A DNA stretch of 14,891 nucleotides, taken from assembly GCA_002702385.1 (NCBI GenBank), contig NZZF01000023.1:1-14891 (forward strand), read 5' to 3'. This DNA is from Flavobacteriaceae bacterium (GTDB lineage: Bacteria; Bacteroidota; Bacteroidia; Flavobacteriales; Flavobacteriaceae). The notes beneath the pieces are model-generated. The model worked only from the letters and a program-made list of their open reading frames with translations, had not been told where the DNA came from and did not search any database. The position numbers and the translations under genes are program-made. This document shows, in pieces, positions 8,601-14,891 of this stretch (position 1 is the first letter of the stretch; each line of letters starts with the position of its first letter).

Positions 8601-9097
8601 TTAAGCTTAACATCTTTTAAAAGTTCTTCAACAATTTGCATTTGTTTGTTGTCGTCCGACAACTTTTCTTTAAGTAGCTTTTCAGCAATATCAATTGAAA
8701 GAGACGCAACTTGTTTTTTAATGTCAGAAACAGCTGCATTTTTTTCATTTTTGATTGCTTCATTAGCACTTTCTATAATTTTTTGGGCTTCGGTTTTAGC
8801 CTCATCTTTAGCTTGAGAAACAATAGAGTTTTTAAGATCCCTAGCTTCTTTTAAAAGAGCATCTCTTTCAACTCTAGCTTGTTTCATAATCTTGTCATTA
8901 TCAGCTTTCAAAGATTCCATTTCCTCTTTAGCTAATTCAGCAGATTGCAATGCATCTTTAATGCCTTGTTCTCTATCATTAACAGCTTTTAGAATAGGTC
9001 CCCAAGCATACTTTTTTAGTATAAAAATAAGTATGACAAAGATTACAGTTTGCCAAAAAAACAGGCCAATTGAAAATTCTTCAATTAGTTTTTCCAT
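8597..9097 (-). CDS. atpF: ATP synthase F0 subunit b
   Basis: Peripheral stalk protein with one N-terminal membrane helix and a long cytoplasmic coiled coil. In its 166 residues the helix spans about 8-28 (from FSIGLFFWQTVIFVILIF), followed by KKYAWGPILKAVNDRE, the usual junction of b subunits, and then an uninterrupted Ala/Glu/Lys-rich helical segment to about residue 140. The C-terminal IDIAEKLLKEKL is the delta-contact region. A single b gene is present; no b' duplicate is seen. The start ATG immediately abuts an imperfect inverted repeat in the atpE-atpF gap; the stop overlaps atpH by four nt. Confidence 0.97.
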   Translation of the reverse strand: MEKLIEEFSIGLFFWQTVIFVILIFILKKYAWGPILKAVNDREQGIKDALQSAELAKEEMESLKADNDKIMKQARVERDALLKEARDLKNSIVSQAKDEAKTEAQKIIESANEAIKNEKNAAVSDIKKQVASLSIDIAEKLLKEKLSDDNKQMQIVEELLKDVKLK

Positions 9098-9130
9098 TAG
9101 ATATAATTTAGATTAATCTTAATTATCTAA
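9097..9130 (-). promoter_or_regulatory. Imperfect inverted repeat between atpE and atpF
   Basis: The 34-nt segment can fold on itself: outer arms TTAGATA/TATCTAA pair over 7 bp; then comes a 2-nt bulge, 3 bp, one T-T mismatch, and the inner perfect palindrome AGATTAATCT (9110-9119). It lies five nt after the atpE stop, and its last base is the first base of the atpF start codon. Such mid-operon structures after atpE can stabilise the c-subunit message or slow initiation at atpF, but here that is inference; the repeat is AT-rich and may be chance. Confidence 0.35.
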
Positions 9131-9135
9131 TTGAA

Positions 9136-9333
<198 letters not shown>

Positions 9334-9358
9334 CTATTTAAATTAAACTTTTTCATTT

Positions 9359-10447
9359 TTAATGTGCTTCACTATGATCTTCTACTGCAAAACCAAAATA
9401 TAATGCAGAAAGCATAGTGAAAATATACGCTTGTAATAATGCTACTAATATCTCAATTATAGCAATAAAAAATGCAAGAAAGAAAGACAAGCTGCTTCCA
9501 ATCCAAGCTTTAAAAATAAACATTAACCCTATCAAGCTATATAAAACTATGTGTCCAGCTTGAATATTTGCATAAAGCCTAATTAATAATGAAAAAGGCT
9601 TTATGAAAACTCCTAAAAATTCTATTGGTGCTAATACTATTTTAATTAATACTGGAACACCAGGCATCCAGAAAATATGACCCCAATAATTTTTATTTGC
9701 AGTTAAGTTTGTTATTAAAAAGGTTAACAGCGCTAAAGAAAATGTAACAGCAATATTACCAGTTACATTAACTCCAAGAGGTGTTAAACCTAACATGTTT
9801 AAAAACCAAACAAAGAAAAATACTGTAAGTAAAAAGCTCATATAGTTTTTATACTTTTTAAGTCCAATATTTGGAATGGCTATGTCATCTCTAATGTATA
9901 AAATGATTGGCTCAAAAAACCTCCCAATCCCTTTTGAAACACCATTATTAGTCTTATACGATTTGGCTAATGAAGTAAATAAGAAAAACATTAAAACTGA
10001 TACTAATAAAATTGTAGCAATGTTTTTTGTAATTGAAAAATCCAAGGGTTTCTCATTTAAAACCTTTCCTTCGTCCGAAATATTTATTGTCCCTTGACTA
10101 TCAGTTTTATAAATCTTATTATTATCATAATTCATTCTATAAAAACTTTCATTATCAACCACGACTTTCTTGCCATGTTTAAAATCTGAAGACATAAAAA
10201 ATTTAAATCCATTGTCGTATAAAATCACTGGCATTGGAAGTTCAATGTATGTTTTTTTACCAGTCTCATCATTAGTGAAACTTGTAAGATAAAAACTGTG
10301 AGAGTCTTTTAAGTGATGCTTAATATATTTTTTAATTTCTGATTTTATATCCCCTTTTTCTTCAGGGTTTTTATCTTCATCTATTGCATGCGAAGACAAG
10401 GAAAATAGGGCAAAAAATAAAATAAAAAATTTTACGTGCTTCATCAA
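9359..10447 (-). CDS. atpB: ATP synthase F0 subunit a, with N-terminal periplasmic extension
   Basis: Stator subunit a, holding the proton half-channels. At 362 residues it is about 90 longer than the E. coli protein (271). The extra part is N-terminal: a signal-like hydrophobic segment (about 5-20, ending SSHA), then a polar domain to about 138 with the HHLKDSHSF motif (44-52) that recurs in Bacteroidota a subunits. The core starts with a hydrophobic helix at about 140-160. Essential Arg290 lies in SLLIRLYANIQAGH. The residue matching E. coli Glu219 is His299, and the one matching His245 is Glu332 (AIIEILVALLQAYIF), the reciprocal pair also found in other lineages. Either of two adjacent Met codons could start it. 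A promoter-like TAACTTTG lies 28-35 nt upstream. It is the first F0 gene after atpZ. Confidence 0.97.
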   Translation of the reverse strand: MMKHVKFFILFFALFSLSSHAIDEDKNPEEKGDIKSEIKKYIKHHLKDSHSFYLTSFTNDETGKKTYIELPMPVILYDNGFKFFMSSDFKHGKKVVVDNESFYRMNYDNNKIYKTDSQGTINISDEGKVLNEKPLDFSITKNIATILLVSVLMFFLFTSLAKSYKTNNGVSKGIGRFFEPIILYIRDDIAIPNIGLKKYKNYMSFLLTVFFFVWFLNMLGLTPLGVNVTGNIAVTFSLALLTFLITNLTANKNYWGHIFWMPGVPVLIKIVLAPIEFLGVFIKPFSLLIRLYANIQAGHIVLYSLIGLMFIFKAWIGSSLSFFLAFFIAIIEILVALLQAYIFTMLSALYFGFAVEDHSEAH

Positions 10448-10474
10448 TAAATTAAAGCAATTTTAATAATGGCG

Positions 10475-10482
10475 CAAAGTTA
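10475..10482 (-). promoter_or_regulatory. Bacteroidota-type promoter -7 element upstream of atpB
   Basis: On the - strand the gap between atpZ and atpB reads TTTTAACTTTGCGCC; TAACTTTG matches the TAnnTTTG consensus recognised by the Bacteroidota primary sigma factor exactly. The -33 TTG is weak: only a TTTC-like stretch lies at the expected distance, near the atpZ stop. Transcription would begin roughly at 10465-10470, giving an untranslated leader of about 20 nt before atpB. The GC-containing CGCC just after the element stands out in otherwise AT-rich DNA. The exact match makes this the best promoter candidate in the window. Confidence 0.55.
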
Positions 10483-10505
10483 AAACTTTAAAAGGAAAAT
10501 GAAAG

Positions 10506-10709
10506 CTATTTATTCAATTTATTTACCTGCGTGTAAACTAAATAAAAAGCTAATAAAAAACCTACGAGAGTTAATGAAAAAGTAAAGGTTTTATTTTGAT
10601 CGTAAAGAGAATCAAGCCATTTGCCAAGCCTTGAAAAAAGAAATATTGTAATTCCCATTTCAAAGCTGATTAATAAAAATATTTTTAATGGATTAGGCTG
10701 TTTTTTCAG
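10506..10709 (-). CDS. atpZ: AtpZ/AtpI-family ATP synthase accessory protein (CTG start)
   Basis: A 67-residue frame with two hydrophobic helices: about 8-27 (KIFLLISFEMGITIFLFSR) and about 43-60 (TFSLTLVGFLLAFYLVYT), joined by the polar RLGKWLDSLYDQNK. The G-K-W-L-D junction, the closing QVNKLNK and the N-terminal KKQPNPLK match AtpZ/AtpI-family proteins that assist F0 assembly and, in some bacteria, magnesium or calcium transport. No ATG, GTG or TTG precedes the conserved part: the frame is closed by a TAG 27 nt upstream of the CTG, and the first Met is at residue 18 in mid-helix. CTG at 10709-10707, giving (M)KKQPNPLK, is the most plausible start; ATA or ATT starts or a base error are alternatives. 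It overlaps the bactofilin end by 17 nt and precedes atpB by 58 nt, the family's normal place. The family call is firm; the start is inferred. Confidence 0.82.
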   Translation of the reverse strand: MKKQPNPLKIFLLISFEMGITIFLFSRLGKWLDSLYDQNKTFTFSLTLVGFLLAFYLVYTQVNKLNK

Positions 10710-11097
10710 ACTGAGTATTGTTTTCTTGTTGAGTATCTAATGCTTTTAATTTTTTAGATGACTTCATTGCAATAGTAGCGTCTACCTGGGCTCCTTCTTC
10801 AACAGAAAGTTTTCCAGTGGCTATTTCTCCTTTTATATATGATTCAGCCATTAATGATAGGGTTTCGCTTACCTCAATAGTACCTGAAACATTTCCAGAA
10901 ATATCTGCATTTGAGCAATTTAATTTTCCTGAAATTTTTCCATTGTTACCAACTACCACTTTTCCAGATGTAGTTATGGTTCCTTCGACTTCACCATCAA
11001 TTCTAAAATCTGCTTTAGAAAATATATCACCGACTATTTTTGTTGACTTTTCAATCACATCAACTGAGGGTGAAGAAAAAAATTTGTTTTCTGCCAT
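10693..11097 (-). CDS. Bactofilin (polymer-forming cytoskeletal protein)
   Basis: Bactofilins self-assemble without nucleotide into filaments that scaffold envelope enzymes at the membrane. The 134-residue protein has a disordered N-terminal tail (MAENKFFSSPSVDVIEKS), a central beta-helical domain at about 19-115 with the periodic Gly/Val/Ile pattern (IVGDIFSKADFRIDGEVEG, GKVVVGNNGKISGKL, NCSNADISGNVSGTIE, SYIKGEIATGKLSVEEGAQ), and a charged, Gln-rich tail ending QSEKTA. Size and architecture are standard. There is no signal peptide or membrane helix, so it is cytosolic. It lies three nt after sprE and overlaps atpZ by 17 nt. A partner cannot be named from sequence; the adjacent SprE-like lipoprotein and the EnvC-like gene are contextual candidates only. 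Confidence 0.95.
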   Translation of the reverse strand: MAENKFFSSPSVDVIEKSTKIVGDIFSKADFRIDGEVEGTITTSGKVVVGNNGKISGKLNCSNADISGNVSGTIEVSETLSLMAESYIKGEIATGKLSVEEGAQVDATIAMKSSKKLKALDTQQENNTQSEKTA

Positions 11098-11100
11098 GAT

Positions 11101-13368
11101 CTATAAATTTAATTTATCTAACGTTTTAAAAACCAATGCATTAATGAATTGGGAGGTTGAAATTACAAAATATTTATTGTTTAGCAATTTTTCTTCTGTT
11201 TTCAATAATTTTTCAGCCGCTTCTTTTGCATTATTAAAACTGTCGTATCCATATGAAACTAATAAATCATTTTTTTTGTCGTAATATTCTTTTTTAAAGT
11301 TTTCATTAATAACATTAACTTTTTTATCAACTAAAAATAAATACACGTATGTATTTTTTTTTAAGTTAAGTTCATTGTTTAATTGAACTCTTTTAACCAC
11401 ACTGATTGTTTCTTCTAATTCATCTTTAAACTCCGGAAAATTTAATTTGAGATTATCCAAAGACTCTATGTAGGATTTTATTCCATCTCTTTTAGCAATT
11501 ATTCTTGATTGAACAACCTTAAGATTGTACTGGTCTAATCTATTTAAAGTAAGTTGGTTTAAAGAGTCTAGAAGTTTGGTTGCAATTTGAAATTTATTGA
11601 TACTAACTAAGTTTTGTAATGAGTCAATAATAATTTCTTGAGATTGAACTGTGTTTAAAGCTTCATTTGTTATTCTTTTTGCATAAATAGAATTAGGGTG
11701 TTTAGTTAGAATATCTTGTTTTATTTCTTCAGAGGTTTTAGAGTTCATTTTTTGTAATGAAACGTATTCATAATATTTAGACTTAAGCTTTTCATCATCG
11801 CTGAGAAAAGTTTCATCAATTTTTTGAATATTGTTTAATGATTTAAGGTGGTCTTGTAAAAACTCGTTGTAATAAACCCCAAGTTTTAATAAGTTTTGGT
11901 TATAAATTTTATTCAAGCTGTCAACCTCCATTTCAGTTAGCTTATAATTTCTTTTTATTAATGGCTCTTTATTGGTTTCCGTATTATTACGTTCTTGACG
12001 TATTTCATTTTTAAATGTTTGGTTCATCTTCCAATTGTCTTTAATTTCAATATTGCCCCATTTTCTTTTGAAATCTTCTATTCCTTTATCAATTGCATCT
12101 TGATTATAGTAATAAAAAACCCCTCTCATTCTATCCTTTTGCTTAATGATATCCTCTTTGGTTACAGATGGCTGAGATTCCTCAAAAATCTTTTCTATTT
12201 CTTTATCATTAAGTTTTGACAACATAAAAGCAGAGTCTATTTCGATATTTTCTTGTTCTAAATCCACTATGTTTTTAAGTTTATTTTTTAAACTTTTAAG
12301 CTGAAAAAAATCTTTAGACGATTTATCTTCATAATTCAACAGTGTATCAATGTATTTTGAAGTATTTAAATAATTTCTGTCATTGTAAGCAATGTTTTGT
12401 AGATTTCTGTATGTTCTTATTTTTAACTGGATATCCTCCTTATTAAACTTTAATGACTTGTTAAACAAAAGGGTTGCTTTTAAAGTGTTGCTTTTAAGAG
12501 CGCTCAAAGCCTCATAATAAAAAATCAATGAGTTATTTTCAGGATATCTAGCGCTTTTAATAAGAGCATTGTATTCATCAGTTTTTTCATTTCCAATGAT
12601 ATTTGCTAATCTTAGTTTTGATTCTAAATACATTTCAGATGATTTATTAATCCCTGAATTAAGTGTTTTTGAATAATAAATTTTAGCAGAATCTTTTTGA
12701 TTAAGTTGTGAATAAATCTGAGCCGAAATAAAGCTTGATCTTGACTTTAGTTTTTTATCGTTGGATAACTTAGATAACTTTTTGAGGTCAATCAAGGCTT
12801 TGTTGTAATTTTTTTTGATAATCTCAGACTGAGCTCGGGCTAAAAGAACATTCATACTTGCAGCTTCTTGTTCTTTATTAGTTTCTTCTTCAATTATCTT
12901 TAAGGCGAGATCTGCTTGATCCAGATTTAAATAAATCATTGTTTTCCATAACAATGCTTCTTCCCGGCTATTAACTGTTTGTCCAAATGCTTGTAATGCA
13001 GAAATATATCTCTGGTCATAAAACCTTGATTTACCCATTAACAAGTATGCTTTGTCTCTTATTCTAATTTGTTCATTTTTAGATTTTTGAATGGCTTTAA
13101 TGGCTTTTTCTTCAGATTTTAAAAAGTTTTTTGTTGGAACAAGAGAGCTCTGATCAGAATATTTCAATCCTTCAATTAGAGGGATTATTTCCCAATAGTT
13201 TTCTTTATGGTTGTTTTTTAAAACCTTAAGCCCTTCGTTAAAATAGTTTTCACCATTAAACAAAATGTTATACTCTATTTTAATTGAACTAACTTTTATT
13301 TTTTCATTGCTTGTCTTGCAAGAAAGAACAATTAACAAAACCCATATATATTTAAATTGTTTAATCAT
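11101..13368 (-). CDS. sprE: SprE/PorW-like TPR lipoprotein of type IX secretion and gliding
   Basis: A 755-residue protein with lipoprotein signal MIKQFKYIWVLLIVLSC (Cys17). The first segment, with YNILFNGENYFNEGLKVL, NYWEIIPL and EEKAIKAIQK, and then AYLLMGKSRFYDQRYISALQAF, follows the beginning of SprE of Flavobacterium and PorW of Porphyromonas as I remember them. Helical TPR-like repeats continue to about residue 370. A Lys/Glu/Asn-rich linker with a GVFYYYNQDAIDKGIEDFKRKWG segment follows, then more helical repeats, and a C-terminal segment ending YFVISTSQFINALVFKTLD. SprE/PorW lipoproteins are needed for type IX secretion, and in gliding species for motility. The protein seems shorter than the roughly 860-870 residues I recall for Flavobacterium, suggesting fewer repeats. 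It starts the - strand run; the 43-nt divergent gap upstream holds no clear TAnnTTTG. Bactofilin follows after three nt. Confidence 0.82.
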   Translation of the reverse strand: MIKQFKYIWVLLIVLSCKTSNEKIKVSSIKIEYNILFNGENYFNEGLKVLKNNHKENYWEIIPLIEGLKYSDQSSLVPTKNFLKSEEKAIKAIQKSKNEQIRIRDKAYLLMGKSRFYDQRYISALQAFGQTVNSREEALLWKTMIYLNLDQADLALKIIEEETNKEQEAASMNVLLARAQSEIIKKNYNKALIDLKKLSKLSNDKKLKSRSSFISAQIYSQLNQKDSAKIYYSKTLNSGINKSSEMYLESKLRLANIIGNEKTDEYNALIKSARYPENNSLIFYYEALSALKSNTLKATLLFNKSLKFNKEDIQLKIRTYRNLQNIAYNDRNYLNTSKYIDTLLNYEDKSSKDFFQLKSLKNKLKNIVDLEQENIEIDSAFMLSKLNDKEIEKIFEESQPSVTKEDIIKQKDRMRGVFYYYNQDAIDKGIEDFKRKWGNIEIKDNWKMNQTFKNEIRQERNNTETNKEPLIKRNYKLTEMEVDSLNKIYNQNLLKLGVYYNEFLQDHLKSLNNIQKIDETFLSDDEKLKSKYYEYVSLQKMNSKTSEEIKQDILTKHPNSIYAKRITNEALNTVQSQEIIIDSLQNLVSINKFQIATKLLDSLNQLTLNRLDQYNLKVVQSRIIAKRDGIKSYIESLDNLKLNFPEFKDELEETISVVKRVQLNNELNLKKNTYVYLFLVDKKVNVINENFKKEYYDKKNDLLVSYGYDSFNNAKEAAEKLLKTEEKLLNNKYFVISTSQFINALVFKTLDKLNL

Positions 13369-13411
13369 TTTTTCAATAGCATTTTAATATTTCATATTAT
13401 TGCATTCGAAT

Positions 13412-13696
13412 ATGGATACTACAAAAGTAACTTTAATTTTGGACGGAGAACAACATGAGTTTGAGATGGATAAAAACGATGTAGTTCTTGACATTGCTCT
13501 TTCTGAAGGAATTGACGCCCCTTATTCTTGTCAAGGGGGAATTTGTTTGACCTGTATGGGAAAAATTAAAAGTGGAAAAGCCAAAATGATTGACAATCAG
13601 CTTTTAAGTGATGAAGAAATTGAAGATGGTTGCATTCTGACCTGTCAAGCGGTTCCTGAATCTAGTACGTTGATTATAGATTATGACGATGTTTGA
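13412..13696 (+). CDS. Stand-alone 2Fe-2S ferredoxin, PaaE C-terminal-domain-like
   Basis: A 94-residue plant-type ferredoxin from the ATG at 13412. A TTG four codons upstream (13400) would add MHSN but is unlikely given the good ATG. The cluster ligands are Cys40, Cys45 and Cys48 in YSCQGGICLTCMG and Cys78 in CILTCQA; Cys74 is an extra, non-ligand cysteine. Sequence around the cluster (DAPYSCQGGICLTC, ILTCQAVP, DYDD) resembles the C-terminal ferredoxin domain of PaaE-type oxygenase reductases rather than a photosynthetic ferredoxin, but the flavin/NAD(P)H domains are absent, so it must receive electrons from a separate reductase. It is the only complete + strand gene here, divergent from sprE, and it overlaps the GT9 gene by 16 nt tail to tail. 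The redox partner is unknown. Confidence 0.93.
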   Translation: MDTTKVTLILDGEQHEFEMDKNDVVLDIALSEGIDAPYSCQGGICLTCMGKIKSGKAKMIDNQLLSDEEIEDGCILTCQAVPESSTLIIDYDDV

Positions 13697-14703
13697 TTTA
13701 AAATTTGATCTGCTCTGTATAGAAGCCCATTTAAATCAATAGATCTCATCGCGTCTTCATATCCTTTAATTTTTTTATTCCCATAGATTGAAGTTGGTAT
13801 TAAAGGAAATTGAGTTCTATCAACCGTGAATTGATTTTCTTCTATTGAGTTAAATGTTGAAAAACCTGTGAAGGGGTGTGTTAATCCCCAAATAGTAATA
13901 ACTGGCACATTGTAAATAGAAGCTATATGTCCATTAGCAGAGTCCATAGAAATCATCAAGTCGAGATTAGAAATTAATTCAACCTCTTGTCTAAAATTTG
14001 TATTAGAAGAAGGGCAATCTACATTTTTATAAGAGCTTTTCCATTTTTCCAAAATTTTAAGCTCCTCTCCAAATCCAAATAAAAAAACTTGATTGTTTTG
14101 AGATAAATAAGCAATTATTTTTTGCATTAAATCGAGAGGGTATACTTTTCCAATATGCTTTGCGAATGGAGCAATCCCTACTTTTGGTTTATTGGTTGTA
14201 ATCTCAAAATTATTTAAGGTTTTAGGCATTGGATATGTATGGTCTTTTGAAAGATCAATTTGATACCCAAGCTTATTAAACACTTCTTGGTATTTAAAAT
14301 GAATAGGAGTTAGGGGTTTAAAAACTTTGTTTTTTGAACGAGTTAGTCTATTTTTTTCTGTTCTCATTTTATCTAAACGCTTAACATTATAAAAACACAG
14401 TTTAAATAAAACAGTAAGAATTCTAGTTCTTAAAACATGATGAAGATCAGCAACTTTATTCGGTTTAATCTTTTTTAAATCTTTAAAAAGCTTAAAAATT
14501 CCATAAAAACCCTTATGCCTATTTTCAAAATCTACCTGAAAAAAAGAAAGGTTCTGATGTTCCTCAAATAATGGTTTAAATTTTTTTCTTGAGACTATTA
14601 TAAACTCTTCATCTGGATGTTTTTTACATAAACACCTTATAATAGGAACTATCATGGCCACATCACCTAAAGAAGAAAACCTTAGAATGAGTGTCTTTTT
14701 CAT
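13681..14703 (-). CDS. Glycosyltransferase family 9 (heptosyltransferase-like)
   Basis: A 340-residue GT-B enzyme of the ADP-heptose:LPS heptosyltransferase family, acting on the cytoplasmic face of the inner membrane. The N-terminus LILRFSSLGDVAMIVPII (5-22) is the family start motif with the SSLGD loop. The C-terminal domain has KPKVGIAPFAKHIGKVYPL (172-190), the nucleotide-binding segment LMISMDSANGHIAS (249-262), where the usual DSGPMH is DSANGH, and IWGLTHPFTGF (271-281). The intervening 85-135 region is basic, suited to an anionic lipid or sugar acceptor. The exact sugar cannot be assigned; the family is secure. ATG is preceded by the DUF4254 stop with two nt between (TAG-TT-ATG), so the two genes are probably co-transcribed. 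Its TAA lies inside the end of the ferredoxin gene. Confidence 0.93.
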   Translation of the reverse strand: MKKTLILRFSSLGDVAMIVPIIRCLCKKHPDEEFIIVSRKKFKPLFEEHQNLSFFQVDFENRHKGFYGIFKLFKDLKKIKPNKVADLHHVLRTRILTVLFKLCFYNVKRLDKMRTEKNRLTRSKNKVFKPLTPIHFKYQEVFNKLGYQIDLSKDHTYPMPKTLNNFEITTNKPKVGIAPFAKHIGKVYPLDLMQKIIAYLSQNNQVFLFGFGEELKILEKWKSSYKNVDCPSSNTNFRQEVELISNLDLMISMDSANGHIASIYNVPVITIWGLTHPFTGFSTFNSIEENQFTVDRTQFPLIPTSIYGNKKIKGYEDAMRSIDLNGLLYRADQILNQTSS

Positions 14704-14705
14704 AA

Positions 14706-14891
14706 CTAGTCCTTATATAGTTCAGGATTCAACTTATCATCATTATACATTTTCATTTGTTTATAAGTAAGGGCCATTGTTTTTCCAATAGAGATATTTT
14801 GAAGAAGCTGATCTATAGCTTTTGAAAGATTTTTTCTTTGAGCTTTTAAAATCTCTAATTTACTTACACAAGAAAGTCTATGCTTTTCATC
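14706..14891 (-). CDS. DUF4254 protein, C-terminal end (5' part outside window)
   Basis: The frame is open to the right edge and encodes 61 residues before TAG at 14708-14706. The sequence includes KLEILKAQRKNLSKAIDQL, then LLQNISIGKTMALTYKQMKMYNDDKLNPELYKD at the end; the QMKMYNDDKLNP tail is characteristic of the C-terminus of DUF4254 proteins. This Bacteroidota family commonly sits directly upstream of a GT9 gene, as here (two-nt gap), and its function is not established. The visible part is helical and polar with no membrane segment. Partial, so domain content upstream cannot be judged. Confidence 0.78.
   Translation of the reverse strand, partial: DEKHRLSCVSKLEILKAQRKNLSKAIDQLLQNISIGKTMALTYKQMKMYNDDKLNPELYKD

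Noticed and set aside
10817..11284. Antisense 155-codon + strand frame across bactofilin and the end of sprE
   Set aside because: It spans the ends of two well-supported - strand genes, has no recognisable domain, and its composition looks like antisense translation.
13369..13411. Divergent promoter for sprE and the ferredoxin
   Set aside because: Neither strand shows TAnnTTTG in the 43-nt gap; AT-rich fragments such as TAATATTTC do not match well enough. A promoter may lie further inside the opposing genes.

Overview
The window looks like a piece of a low-GC genome from the Bacteroidota, most likely a marine Flavobacteriales member with compact gene spacing. The evidence is the lineage-typical gene content: a SprE/PorW-type lipoprotein of the type IX secretion and gliding machinery, a bactofilin next to AtpZ, an F-type ATP synthase cluster without the beta and epsilon genes, a DUF4292 lipoprotein, an EnvC-like protein, and a GT9 plus DUF4254 pair. 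A promoter -7 element of the Bacteroidota type (TAnnTTTG) is also present. Species-level identity cannot be read from this sequence alone.

Layout: on the left edge, the 3' end of a membrane flippase-like gene runs on the + strand (2-442) and converges with, and overlaps, uvrA. From 13368 down to 422 thirteen genes lie on the - strand with gaps of 0-58 nt or short overlaps: sprE, bactofilin, atpZ, atpB, atpE, atpF, atpH, atpA, atpG, dut, a DUF4292 lipoprotein, an envC-like gene and uvrA. A single + strand gene, a small 2Fe-2S ferredoxin (13412-13696), diverges from sprE and overlaps tail-to-tail with a GT9 glycosyltransferase (13681-14703, -). That gene is preceded by the C-terminal end of a DUF4254 protein cut by the right edge. 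No stretch above 60 nt lacks a gene. No tRNA, rRNA, CRISPR array, insertion sequence or phage gene was seen.

How the genes work together: atpB, atpE, atpF, atpH, atpA and atpG supply subunits a, c, b, delta, alpha and gamma of a proton-type ATP synthase; atpZ encodes its small accessory membrane protein. Beta and epsilon must be encoded elsewhere. A promoter-like TAACTTTG sits in the 58-nt gap between atpZ and atpB, so the ATP synthase genes could be expressed separately from sprE-bactofilin-atpZ. The downstream tail (dut, DUF4292, envC-like, uvrA) mixes nucleotide hygiene, cell-envelope maintenance and nucleotide-excision repair, and is tightly coupled by start/stop overlaps.

The most useful correction is a gene easily missed by ATG/GTG/TTG-based gene finding: atpZ (10506-10709), a 67-residue two-helix protein that appears to start at CTG inside the end of the bactofilin gene. 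I see no clearly undescribed system; the interest lies in gene organisation, unusual starts and a few family-level deviations.
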